Shown here: in pieces, positions 32,955 to 47,300 of the stretch
How positions within the stretch are numbered: position 1 is the stretch's first letter
Layout: each line of letters starts with the position of its first letter
Assembly: GCA_004123355.1 (NCBI GenBank)
Contig: SCHM01000005.1
Span: forward strand, 496,001-560,000
Origin: Amphirosellinia nigrospora
Taxonomy: Eukaryota; Ascomycota; Sordariomycetes; Xylariales; Xylariaceae
Length of the DNA stretch: 64,000 nt
Direction: 5' to 3'
Program-made: the position numbers and the translations under genes
Notes under the pieces: model-generated
Databases searched by the model: none
What the model was told of the DNA's origin: nothing
What the model saw: the letters and a program-made list of their open reading frames with translations, nothing else

Positions 32955-35900
32955 TTAATTAATATTTTTAGCTAAAAATATAAATTAGCAAAAATAAAAA
33001 TAAAATCTAAACTTAGTTATATAGGCTACTTTTTGTATTATATTTTAGTTTTTTAATTATATACTAATAAAAAAAAAATTAATTATTTTAATATATTTTA
33101 GTACTATATTTTCGTACAGAAGTTTAATTAATAGCGCGCAATTGTGCTATTTTTAATTATATTATATAAACTACATAAAAGTTTATAATATAATTTAATA
33201 ATTTTTCGTTTATAATATTTTCGAATATAATAAAAAACAATAATTAATCGTATAATAGCTAATATAAATAAATATATAAAAACGCTATATTTTTAAAAAA
33301 GCAGCTAAAATAATTTTTATTTTTTAGCTAATATTTTATAATAGTATACCGAAAAAATTGCTTAAAAAACCGGTATACTTTAATTTTATAAAAAACTATT
33401 AATTTTTATACGTATAAAAATACTTTATAAACTTTAAAACAATTATTATAAAATAAATTAACGTATAAGTAGTTATTTATATATAAAATATAGTTATATT
33501 TTATATAACGTAAAGGATTTTTAAAAAATATTAACGGAAAACTTTAAAGCAATAAGACTCAAAATATTTAATAAAATTAATATTTAGATTATTAAAAAGA
33601 TTTATAACGTTTTTTATATAAAAACGTTTTAAATTAAAAATTTATAAAGCGGTTAAAAAAAACCGTATTATATAATTTATAAAAAATAAATATATTTTAA
33701 CGTACGGATTTTAAATTCTTATATAACCGTTTTAAATAATATTTATATTTTTTATGCTAAGTTATAATTTTAAAGTTAGCAAAGTTTTTTATATAATAAA
33801 GTAATTTTGCGATCTTTTTTTTTAAATAAAAAATAAACAAAAAAAAAATAAAAAATAAATAAAAAATAGCTATAAATATTTTACGTACGTAACTAAAAGC
33901 TAGCTTTTTAACCTTAAATAATAAATATTATATAAAAATAAAATATTAAAAGCAAAGTTTTAAAACTATTTATAACTATTAAACGTTATTATTACTAGCT
34001 TTAGTTAATAATTTACTTTTTATATAAATAAAAAATATATTATACTTTTAACGTATAATAAAATATTTTTTTTTAAAATCTTTTTTAAACTTTAAAGCAA
34101 TTTATTTATTATATAATACTAAATATAAAAGTATTTTTATTTAGGATTTAAATTTTTTTATATAATATTTAAAACGGAGTTATTTTATCCGTAAAGTTAA
34201 ATTTTTTTAAAAACCTAGTAAAAAAAAAAAATTATTTTAAAGAGCTATACAATTTATTTTACGATAAAATATAATAGTTTATTAATTATTATCGTAAGCT
34301 CGAAATTATAAAATTAGTTTTATATTATATTTTTATAATATTAATTAATTATATAAAAAATTATTATATATTATATCAGCCTTAATTATATATAAAAAAA
34401 ACGTATAATATTATAAATATATATTTTAATACTATTATAAACTATAACTAATATTAAACCGATTAAACTAATATTATTTTCGTATAAATATAAATAAAAA
34501 AAAGATTTATTTTCGTACGAAGTATTAAAAGTTATAATTAATAAGCTATTTAAAGTTTAAAAAATATTTAGAGCAAAATATTTAAAAAAAATTTATTTAA
34601 ATATAACTATTATATGCGCGTATAAAAATGTTTTAAAATTTAAAATAGCATTTATTTTTTAAAAGTTTATATACGAAAGATTTTTTTAAACCTTTGCTTA
34701 TATTTTCGGGTTAAAAAAACCTAATAATTCGGCATTTCGTATAAAAAATAAAAAATTCTTATTATATAAATCGACAGTATAACTAAATTAACCGTTATTT
34801 TACGCAATATAAAAATATTATATAATATTTTAAAAATCTTTAAAAATAATATGCTAGCTAAGATTATATAAGCATTTATTTTTTAAAAAACTTATGTACG
34901 AATAAAAATATTTTATTTACTAAAAGAAAAGTACTAGTTAACTAACTATATTTTTTAAAAAAGTTTTACGCAAAAAACTAATATTTTAATATATTAAAAT
35001 ATTTAAAAATAAACTAACCTTTAAAAATTTTTAACTTATTTAATTAAATATAAAAGCTATTTAATATATATAATAAAAAGGAAAAAAATTTAGATATATA
35101 ACAAGGACGTTATATAATATATTATAAATAACGTATTTATATACGTATAATAAAAAAGGACATTTAGTTAATAATTAAACTAACTGTTTAACTTATTTTA
35201 TTTAATAACTAGTATTATATAAAATATTAAGGTATTATTTAGGACATAAAGCTTCGAAATTTTTTACTGTAAAAAACTATAGGCAAAAGCTTATATACGA
35301 AAGAACTTAAAAGCTAAAATTATTTAGACTTTTAAAATAGCTAAAGTAAGCTTTAACGGAAGCTATATAATAACTTCGGTCGGTATAATAAAAGTTAATT
35401 AGATTAGCTGTAAATATTTTATATTTTAAATATTCTTACCCTTTTTATTTTTTTTAGAAAATATAGACTATTTAAAGTATATTTCGATAATATAAAAATA
35501 TTATTGTATAAAGGACAAAATAGTATCCTTGTTGTATAAATAAAGCCACCCGTTTTTTAATATTAGCCCGTACGAAATAGCTAGCTATTTTATAAAAACT
35601 AAGCTATACTATTTATATAAACGATTTAAATTTTTATATAAAAAGATTATATAAAATATTATTTTGCGTAAGATATAAAATTAAACAATTTATTTTAAAA
35701 ATCTAGAAATTTTATTATTATTAAACGTATAATAAAGCTCTGCAACAATTTAAATTTATAATTAAAACAACTATAAATTTAACTATAAAGTAGTTATAAA
35801 CGTTATAATAAATAACTAGAATATACTATACGTTATTAATGCTGCTATATTATTTTAAGCAGTAACTTTTTTAAATTAATATTTATACGAAATATTAAAA

Positions 35901-38900
35901 ATATATATAAATGCTAGATTAATATTTATTAAAGACTTTTTAATAATATTATATATAACTTTAAGATAAATTTTTTATCGGACGAATTTAAAAATATATA
36001 AAAATAACTAGCGTATATACTACGAAATATTTATCGAAATATATTAAGTAATAAGCAAAATAGAACGAGCATATAGGCTATTTAAACGTACGTATAATAT
36101 TCCTTAAAAAAAAATTAACGTATGTACGGATAATAAATTATTTTATAAATAGTGTAAAGCATTAAAAATACTGCTAAACTTAATAGTTTTATATTAACTT
36201 TTTTTATTTTTAGAGCTTATTTTATATTAATAAAAAGTTTTTTTTATTTCTTTTTATTGTATAAAGGGCGGTAGCTATTTAAAAGTAATAAAATACTACG
36301 TAAAAATTATACGAAAGTTAAAATTAATTGCGCGATTAATAAATAAAATAGACTATTTTTGTATAATATATTTATATTTTTTTTCGAAGCGAAGTTTTAA
36401 TATAAAAAAAAAAATAAAATAAAAAGGACTGTATAAAATTAAAATAATCGAAAAATTAAATATAATTATAGCTTCGATTAAAAACTAATACGTTTTTAAT
36501 ATATATAAGTTAAACTATATTATTGTACGAAAAATATTTAAGTAAATAATTTAAACTAGAATAACGTATAATTTATATAGCTAATAATTATTAAAAAAAA
36601 TATAATTAGTTAAAAAAAGAAAATTAGCTTTATTATTATATAATGTTATATAATTATTATATAATATTTAAATATTATAGATTTTTTTAATAGAAAAAAA
36701 AAGCAAGCTTTTAAGTTAATAACCAACTATATATAAATAAAGTTATTATAACTTTTAATAAGCTGTTTAAAGAGTTAAACGTAATAGAAATTAATAAACT
36801 TGTTATATAAAGCGTTTTAAATTTATATATAACTTGGATATTTATAGGAAAAAATATATTTTTAAGTCCTGCTTTATATAAAAGTTAAAAAAAAACTATA
36901 AAGCTATATAAAAAGTTTAAATTTATTGTATAAAAGTATAATAATATTAAAAAAAGTATTGTTTTAATTTAATCGCTAACGATTTAACGGATAAACTAAT
37001 AGTTAATTTTAGTATTTAGCCCTACTTTTATACGAAATTTCGGAGCTTTATATAAGCTTAAAAATATTATTTAAGCCTACGTTAGTTAGAAAATAAACTA
37101 TTGCCAATATTTATGCCCGTTTATTTTTAGAGCTAAAAAAAAAACTTTTTAAGGACTATTTTATATATTATATAACTTTTATATAGCTTAGCTAAATTTA
37201 GGCTATATTAGTTTAAAATATATTATTAGTATTATTAAGAAAAACTTAAATATAAATATTTACGTATAATTTATATTTATTAATTATATATAATAGTTTA
37301 AATATTTTTAAGATAACTAGGATATAAATAAATAATACGTTAAGCTTTATTATATTAAACTTTTTGTTGCGCGAAAAAAAAAAACTTAAATAAATAAAAC
37401 TTTGCGCGAAGCTTAAAAAAACTTTGTTTTTTAAATATTTTTTCGAGTTTAATAGCGGAAAAATCTTTTTATATAAATAAATATTATAATAACTTAAAAA
37501 AGCTAAACTAAAAATTTAGCTAAAGTTAACTTTATATAAAAAGATTCGCTTAAGCTTATATTTTTTAATAAACTAAAAAGTATATATTAGTAATATATAT
37601 TAACCTGAAGTTATATTAATTTTATTGTTATAGCTTAAATTATTAAGCTATAATTATACGATATTAAAATATTAAACAAACGGATTAAATAGTAAAAAAA
37701 TAACCCGTCGAAAAAGCTTACGTTTATTTCTTTCGATTCTGTTATATAAAGCTTTTTATTTTTATAAAAATTATTTGTAAATAATATAAATATAATTTTA
37801 TAGTTTAGATTTATTATCGTATTTATAGTTAAGGCTTATATAAAAAATACAGTAAATTTAGATTTTAAAATCGAAAATAATATTATATATTAGAATTAAG
37901 CAAGTATAAAAAAATTACGCGAAGTATTTTAGCTAGTAAATTATATAGTATAATTAGCGGTTTTAATAATATTATTGCTTTTTATACGATATTTTAGAAA
38001 ATTATAAAGTATTTAATTTATTTTTAATATTTATTATTTATGCTTAGATTTTAAATTGTTATATAATTATTTAGTTAAGCTAGGAATAACTTAAGAAAAA
38101 AGATTAATAATAAATATTATGTTTTTTTAAGAGTTATATAAAAGAAAAAAATCTTAAAGTATAATAAATTAATAATAAAAATAACCTAGCTAATATATTT
38201 ATTAAGCGTACGCTAACTAAATATTAAAAAACTTTAGTTTTTTACAAACAAGCTATCGTATAAATCGAATATTTTTAAAAAACCGTAAAAAGTACGCTTA
38301 TACGATAAATAGCGGCCGGGTATATATAAAAATAATATATTATATATAAATTTAAAAAAGCAGATATTATATAAATAATAAAAAATTAGAAAATTATAGC
38401 AAAAATAATAACTAAAATTTATACCCCGAAAAATAACGCGTACGATTAATCCTTTATTTTCTTTATTTTTTTTTTTTTTTAAACCTAAACTATATATAGT
38501 AAAAATATAAATACTATACAATTATTATATATAAGCGCTTATAAGCGCCGCTTTAAAAACCTAATATTATACGATATTAATTAAATAAAGCATTTTAATA
38601 ATTAATATAACTATTGCGTAAACTATTTTAATATAAAACGACGATTTAGCTATAACTTTAAATAAAAATCGTACAGAAATATTTTTTAATATATAAATTT
38701 TGCTTATATATTAGCGAAAATAGTAGTTAAATAATACCTAAAAATAATATTATATAAAAAAGCTAAAACAATTATACTTTTTTTATCTTATTATATAATA
38801 AAACAAATTAGCTAAAGCATATACTAGAAATTATTCGTATAAAATAAATAAATAAAAATATATATACGTTTAATATAACGCTAGTATAAAAGCTTTATAG

Positions 38901-39704
38901 GCCTAACTCCTAGTAAAAAGCTATAAATTTTAATAGCGCTGCTATTTTTTAAACGTACGAAGTTTTAAAACTATACGATATTACTAAGGGCAAGAGGCTA
39001 AAGCGCGGGTAAAGGACCCGACAAGGTTAGCAGGTCCTACAGCAGCTATTGCTAATAATAATAGCAATTCTGCTTTAATTATTTATTAGTATAATATTTA
39101 GAAGAACTTGGAAAATTTATATATAATAATAATAATAGCAGTAATAGTAATATATTATTACTATTATTACTAGTATTACTAGTGCTGCTATTAATATTAT
39201 ACTGATACTACGCTTATTATATAACGATTATTAAATTTAATATAATATAAGTTTATAAAATTAGTTAAAGTATACGTACGAAGTATATGTATATACGTAA
39301 TATATATATATATATATAAGTATAAGTATGCGCGCGTAAAAAAGGAAAAAAAAAAGAAGAAATAAAAAAGCAATAAAAAGTAACCTAACTTATATATAAT
39401 GGTAGCAAATATAGGGGTAACGTATTATTTAATTTTTTAGGATATTTAAACAAATTAAATAAAAAACTACGTATAATAGTTATATATAAGTTAGCCCTTT
39501 TATTTATATTTATTAACTTTTTTCTTACGTACGGTTATATAAGCACCGGGCATTTTAAAAAAATAGCAATTTAATATGCTATCGGGCGCTTTTTATTTAC
39601 GTATTTGCTATACGATATATTTAATATTTTTTTACGTTTAGATTTCCTATGTTTAAATAAGCAATTATATAAAAGTACGCTATAGCTAAAAAAAAAAAAG
39701 CTAG

Positions 39705-39990
39705 TATTATAATTAATATTATTTACATATAAAGTTAATATATCAGTATTAACTGTGTATAATAGCTAATTATTAATTATAGCATTAGCTGTTCGTACGA
39801 TAAAATTAGGCTAGTATATCCGCCCGATTTAGTTATACAGTATATTGTAGCAAAATTCTTTTCGTATAAAAAGAATTCTTTGCATAAAAGCTTAGCTTTT
39901 GTATAAATAGTTAAAAAAATAGATCAATATATACTAGTATTTATTTTACTTATTATTACGTACGATATCGTACCCCCTAGCTACCTAACA
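39705..39990 (+). repeat. Element D right LTR
   Basis: 286 bp; ends CTACCTAACA. It is less mutated than the left copy, especially in its last 40 bp. Confidence 0.8.
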
Positions 39991-42900
39991 AAATCAATAT
40001 TATATTTTTATTAATATTTTATTTTTAATTATATTAGATTAACGAGCTTTTTATAGTATAATAATTAACTTTAATAATATAGCTATAAATAAAAAAATAA
40101 TAATAATATTCCCGCTTTTATTTTTAAATATAACAACGTAATAATATTTTTATTTTTATTTTTTTTTATTATTTTAAAAATAATATAAAAAACATAGAAA
40201 TATATCCTTTAATTAAAATAAACATATAATAGTAATAATAATAAAAATAATAATAGTAAAAAAATAACTTTAATAATAATTTAAATTTATTAAATAATAA
40301 AGCTGGTTTTAATAGCTATAATATAACAATAAATAATATTATTATAAAACCTTATTTTAATTATATTTATAATAAAAAATATTTATAAAATTAAACGTAA
40401 AAATATTAAAGTTTTAAACTTTAATTAAAATAACTTAAAAAATAAAAAAATCGTTATAAATAAAAAAATATTATTTATATAAATATATATATATTTTTTT
40501 AATATATTTAAGCTATATATAAGCTCAATAATATAAAATTATTAAATAATAACTAAATTTTAAAGCTATTTAATTATTTTTTATAAGTTTGTTTTTTTAA
40601 ATAAATAATAAAATTAAGCTTATTAATCGTTATATTTAATAAAAAATAAACTTAAGCTTAATATTTAATAAGCTAAAAAAATAGTTTAAAATATACTTTA
40701 AATACGTTATAAAAAAGTTTTTCGAAAATAATTTTTTTTTATTCGATATAGTATAAAATAAAAATATATTTATTTAATTTATTTAATAAGCTATAATATA
40801 TTTATAAAAATAGAACTTTAGCTTAAAATAATTCTAATTAATAAAATATTATAAAAAATTTATAATTAATAGGCCGAAATAATTATTAATTATTTATTTA
40901 TTAAAAAAAAAAATATATTAAATAAATATATAAAAAAATTAATAAAGCGTATTATAAATTAAAATAAAAAGTAAAGCATAAGTTTTTAAACGTTAAACTT
41001 TTTTATAATTACCCGAAAAAATAATAAAAACTTTTAAAATTTACGTTTTAAATATAATATATAAATATTTAATTATTATTAATTAAAAAATAAATACCGA
41101 TTTTATTATAACGTTATTATTATTTAATAATAAACGTAATAAATAATATAATAATAATCGTAATAAAAATTATAGCTATTATAAAAAAAATAAAAAAATA
41201 CTTATAAAAATAAAAAACGTAATAATAAAATAAAAAATATAATAATAATTATAATAGTAATTAAAACTATAGCTATAATTATAACTATAGTTATAACTAT
41301 AATTATAACTATAATAGCGATTATAAGCGTTATTATAATAAAAAACGTAATAATTATTATAGCGTATATTAAGCTAATAATATATATTTAAATAGAAAAA
41401 AATCTAAATATAATATTAATAAAAAATATTATAGCGGCAGTATTTTTATTATATATTTAGTTTAGCTTTTATTTATTATAAATATTATAAAAAATATAAA
41501 TTATTTAATATTTTCGTTTTATATATATAAAAATATAAGCTATATATTTTATTAAAATATATAGTATATATTAATATTTTTTATTTATTATTTTTAAGCA
41601 ACGTATATACGGATATTATATTTAAGTATTATTTTTACGAAATAAATTTTTTTATATTTAAGCTAATATAAATTAGCTAAAAAAAATATAATTAAAAATA
41701 AAATATTTTAATAATAATTTATTATTTATATAAAATAAATTAAATAAAATCTTTAAACTAAAAATATTTATATTTAAAGCGCTAAACGTAATATATATAA
41801 TAAAGCTTTATATTTAAGTTATATATACTTTTATTTTTATATATACGTTTTATTAATTAGTTAAAATATAAAATATATATTAATTTAAGTATAAAAAAAC
41901 TATAATCGGTAATAAATATTTAATACGTTAAAATATATAATAAAAAAATATAAAAGTTAAATAATTATTAAAAATAAGCGTATAAAATAATATATTAAGC
42001 TAAATTTAAATTTTTTACTTAAAAAATCGATAATAATAAATAGCTTAAAATTATAAAATATAAAAAAAAAATTAAGTTATAAATAAAAAATTATAACTAA
42101 ATATATTAATTAGTAATAATTTTTTTATTTTTATAAAACTATTATTAATTATTTTAAAAATATTATTATTTTTATAATTTTAATAATTTTATTATTAATT
42201 TTAAAGTTTTAGTCCGTAGTTATAAATATATACGAAAAATTATTAATATATATTATAACTATTATAGCTAATAAAAGCGTATATTTATAAATTAAATATA
42301 AACTATTATTTACTAACTATAATTTTATTTTATAATAATATATAAAAATATAATAAATATTATAATAAATATAAAAACTTTTAAAATTATTTTAGTTATT
42401 AATACTATAAATATTTTAATTAAAATAAATAAAAATACTAAATTAAAATAAATCCGCGAAAATTATAATAATAATATATATATTAGTTTATAAAAATTAG
42501 CTATAAAAATTCTAGCTATTATAGCAGTTATTCTAGTAATATTATTAGCTAAAATAGTTAGCTTAAGATTTTTAACTATTTTAAATTTATTTATTATTAT
42601 AAATGCTAAATTTAATATAACATTATTATAGTTATTATAACTAATATAATATTAATAGAACTAATATTTATAAACGAACTAATAAATTTTATAATTGTTT
42701 TTAGTAACGTTTAATAAAACTAATAATTATACTACTAGTTTTATATAAAATAATATTTTTTTTTAACTATTAATACTTTTAATATTTAGTTTTTAAATAT
42801 TTTTTTATTAACGCGGTATATAATTTTATTATAAACATTAAAACTATACTGCTATTAAAGAACTATATATATTAGTACTAAAAAAGCTTTTTAAGCTTAA

Positions 42901-44090
42901 ACTTTTAAAAATATATTTTATTTTAAATATTAAAAAGCTTATAAATTTTTTAAAATATAATTAATAATAATATTTATATTATACTAAAAAAGTTTCCGAA
43001 ATAGCTAAATTTACTAAAATTATTAAAGCTTAAATAAATAAAAACAAAATTAATATTTTTAAAATAAAATAGCTTAAGATTTTTTTATTAATAATTAGCA
43101 AAAAATAAAACTAAATATAAAGGTTATTTTTTAGTCGAAAAAATATAAAAATCTTTAATAAAATTTATAATAAACTTTATAAAATAAGTTATATAATTTA
43201 AATAAATAAAACTATATTTTTTACGTACTTTATATTTATTATTTAAAAGAAAATTTACGGTATAAAAAGCCGAATAATTATTAATTTATAATAGCTTAAT
43301 AAAATTATTATTTTTAATAGCTATTTTTTTTTTTATAAAATAAATAATTAAAAGCTTTCGTAAAAAAGTTTATATTATTTATATTAATATAATAAGTTTT
43401 TTTTAATTTTTAGTTATTTTAACTATAAAAATAAGTTTATTATTATTAATTTTATAATATAAAATAATTTAATATTATATTAATAAAATATATAAATTTT
43501 TTAATTATGTTTAAAAATATAAATAAATTTTTTTGTTTTTATTTTTATTTTTTGCTATTTTATCGATAATATTATTTTTTTTTAATATATTCGAAAAATA
43601 TATATAATATTAAATATTATTTTTAGTTTATTTAATTAAAAATATTGCTATATTATTAAAAAAATCTTTTATTAGTTATTTTTTATTAAATTTTTCGGAT
43701 TTTATATTAATATTTAAAAATATTTACTATTATAAACATATATAAACGTTTAAATAGTTTATATTTTTTAAAAACTTTTAAGCTTTTAAATAATATTTTA
43801 GCGTAAATAAATTTTTTACAATTTTTTTTTTATTACGTATAATTAGCCAAACTTTTATAAAAACGTAAAATAGCTTTATTAGCTAAAAATTATTAAAAAA
43901 AAAAGTAATAAATAATAACCTAGGTTATTATAAATATTATATACGAACTATATATTATAATTTTATACTAGCTAAAATAGCTTTTTTAACGTTATTTAAA
44001 ACGTTATTTGTTTTAAAATTACGCTTTATTATTATAACTTAAATTATATTTTATATTTATAAATTAATAAGTATTTTAAATAAAGTTTAA
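39991..44090. mobile_element. Unclassified retroelement debris interrupted by element B
   Basis: RIP-degraded sequence without recognised LTRs. A low-complexity stretch with repeated AACTATAATTAT near 41,230-41,330 resembles a degraded Asn/Tyr-rich coding repeat. Because element B shows a target duplication at its edges, this segment probably continued into 57495-59283 before B inserted. Confidence 0.4.
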
Positions 44091-44387
44091 TGTTACAGCC
44101 TTATTCTTTTAACCTATTTAACTTTTTTGACCTATTTAACTCTTTTAACCTACTTATATAGGGTTATGGCTATACTATGGCTGCCTTATAGAAAATGTGT
44201 AGTAATACTAGGCTAAGCAGTATAAGGCGGTAGTACTAGGCGGTATAAAGTATATATTTATAAATATTTATTATTACTTACAAGTTAATATATTAATACT
44301 TTTTTTTTTTTTTTTAAATAAAATATTAGCTTTTAATATAAAATAAATTAAATATTTAAACTTTTTACTTATGTTATATTTATTATA
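44091..44387 (+). repeat. Element B left LTR
   Basis: 297 bp; aligns along its length with 57197-57494 and is more heavily RIP-mutated. Confidence 0.8.
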
Positions 44388-47300
44388 ATATTTTATTTCG
44401 ATTATATTATTATTTAAAAAAACGATAAATTTTTATAAAATAAAAAAAACTAAATCGGTTAAGTTTAGCTAATTATATATAAAATGCCTAAAAAAGCTTT
44501 TAATAAAAAAATAATCGCTATAACTTAGCGATTAATATAGTTTAATATAAATTATATAGCTAAAAAGTATTTATATAAAGTAAACTTTATTAACGATAAT
44601 ACGCTTAAGCGTGATTTGTTAAATAAGTTTTATTAATTTGTTTGTTAAAAAATAAAGTAATTAATCGGGAATATATTATAACTAAAAGCCGTAAAAAAAA
44701 AAAAATAATAATTAATTAAACTTAAAACTTATATATTAATATAATAAATATAATATTTTGTTAAATAATAAGGCCGTAAAATATTATAAGCGATTTATTA
44801 TTCTAATTATAAAAAATAAATTTATACGTATAAACTATTTAAAGTAAAAAAAATACGAAAATAAAGGTTAAAACGTTTATTAAATATTTTATAACGAATA
44901 AAAAAGCTATAATTTTTTTTATTCTATTATTATGCTAAAATAAAAAGCGTAGCTTATTTTTAATTTAGTTATAACGGTTATTTAATTTATTAAAATATTT
45001 AAAAAAAACTTTAACGTTTTTTTTAACAAATATTAAGTAGTTCTATAGGCTTATAGGGCCTACTACATAACCCTACTATTTATATTATATTTCGGTGTAT
45101 TTAAGCTATATATACGATATGTTATTTTACGTATTTATTTATTATATAAATAAAAAAAAAATATTAGTTTTAAACTAAATAATTATAATATATAAATATA
45201 GTAGAAAATTATTTAAAAATGCTTTTAGTATAAAATATAAAAATAAAAACCCCGGCGAAAAACTTTATATTTAATTTATTTTTACTAATTTAAGTATTAA
45301 AAACGCATTAAAAAACTTATTAGCTTAGCTACTAATAAGTAGCAACTAGTAATAAGTAAAAAATTTAATCGTAATTTTAAATATTATGCTTTTAAAAACG
45401 CGCGTTAGTTTACCGAACTTATTAAAAAACGGCTAAAGCTAATATAGTAAGAATAATATTTTTATTAAAAAAAAATATATAAAATATAAATTAGTAATAC
45501 ATTTATATTGCTTCGAAAATAATAAAACCGAAAAAAAGCTATAAATAAAAAATAGCTATAGAACGGACGTTTAAACGGACTAATAAGCGCTAATAAAGCT
45601 AGGTTTTAAGTTTTAAAAAATTTATAAATATTTTTTTATTATAATAAAAATAGCAAAAAAGTTTTTTAGCGTTAAATTAAAATATATTTTAATAGTATAT
45701 AAAAATAAACTAACCTAATAAATTTAATTAAATTATAAACGGCAGTTTATATTAATAGTAATTTTATAACTATACGCGAATTAAATAACCAGTTAAATAT
45801 TAATAGTTATTTTAATAATAAAGCTAGAATTATATAGCTTAAATATTAGCTTATAAATATATTATTTTATAATATATATAACGATTTATAAATATTTATT
45901 TAAGCAATATTTATACGTAGTATATACGATAAATAAGTTCGCTTATTAAATTTTTAAGCTAATTATAATATATAATATTTAAGCGGTTTTTTAGTTTGTA
46001 ATAAGCTATATATAGCTTTTTAATATTATTTTTTATAACGTTAAGCTATAAGTAAAAAAAAACTAGTTATAAAAATTAATTTTTTTTATATTTTTAATTT
46101 AAAAAAAAATAAAAACGTTTTATTAAAGCTATTTATTTAATATAAAAAAATAAAGAACGGATAAAAATAAGGTTTACTATTGCTAAAACGAATTAAATTA
46201 TATCCGCAGTATAGGCTTAAGGTATTATTATTATAAATATATATATAAAATATAGCTCTAAGAAATATAAAAGCTTAGCGTATTAAACGTAAAAATAAAA
46301 AATAAAAACTAACGGAAAAACAAATAATATTTATAAAATGCCCGAAATATAACCGTTAGTTTAAAAAAAAAACTAGCTAAATATTTTTTTAACATTATAA
46401 TAAAAAATAGCCTTATTTTAAAGCTAAAACGAAATATTTGCTTTTTTTTTAAATTTTTAGCGAAAAAGATTTTTTTTAAAACGATTTTTATTTTTTTAAT
46501 AGCAAATAAATAAAAAAAAGTATTATATAGCTACTTGTTCGGTTTAAATAAAATATTAGTAAGTATTTTTCGGTTTAATATATATATTAGCTATAATTTA
46601 AAACTATAGCTTAGGATTTTTTAAATTTAAAATCGGCTAATATAAACTACGTAGTAATTAAAGTTTAAATTAAATAAAATTTAGCTTTTATTAAATAATT
46701 ATAATTAAGCCGGAAAAAAAACTTTTAAGTTTTTATTAAGTTTAGTTTAAAATTAAACAATAATTAATAAAAATACTATTTATTATATTTAATAAATAAA
46801 TCGGTTAATAATCGGATATAATCTAAATTTAAAACGTTAAATATATAATAGTTTAAAATTTGTTTAATATAGTTTATAAAATAAAGCAGGGCTTATATTT
46901 AATTAAAAAAGACTTAAAAAATATATTTTAAATTATTTTAATAATAATATTATAGCGGTAGTTATTTAAGTTTATATAAAAAAAAGTCCGCTATTATAAA
47001 AACTATTTATTGTTCGGCTTATATATAGTACTATATTTATTTAATTTTTTGTAGAAAGTTTTATTAGCTTTATAAACTATACTATAACTAGTATAAATAG
47101 TTTATTATTTAAATAATTTATATTTATTATTTTATTAAAAAAATCTTTTAAGCAAAAAGCGTATATTTTAAATATAGCTGTTTAATAAACGTTTTAAATA
47201 TAATTTAAAACTTAAAAAAAATAATAAAAGTATATATTTTAAACTTTTAAAAATTAAAATCGATATAAAAATAATAATAATAAAGCTATTTAAAGCTAAG

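Larger units (their letters stand above)
32672..39990 (+). mobile_element. Element D: Copia-like LTR retrotransposon fossil with target duplication
   Basis: 7.3-kb element bounded by 283/286-bp direct LTRs of the form TGTT...AACA. The flanking pentamer AAATC occurs on both sides (32667-32671 and 39991-39995), a perfect 5-bp target-site duplication, so the ends are secure. A poly-A-like polypurine tract precedes the right LTR. An integrase-like C-terminal part near 36.0 kb, ahead of an RNase H-like end near 38.0-38.2 kb, suggests the Copia order. About 1.45 kb between that end and the right LTR is unexplained. It looks structurally whole but is inactive, with very many breaks. Confidence 0.75.

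Noticed and set aside
38234-38521. 95-codon open frame inside element D (minus strand)
   Set aside because: Composition is Tyr/Phe/Ile/Lys-rich as expected from AT-rich DNA, it runs antisense to the element, and it shows no motif.
41230-41330. CRISPR-like regular repeats (AACTATAATTAT motifs)
   Set aside because: The units are irregular, have no spacers and lie in degraded retroelement DNA; they are low-complexity sequence.
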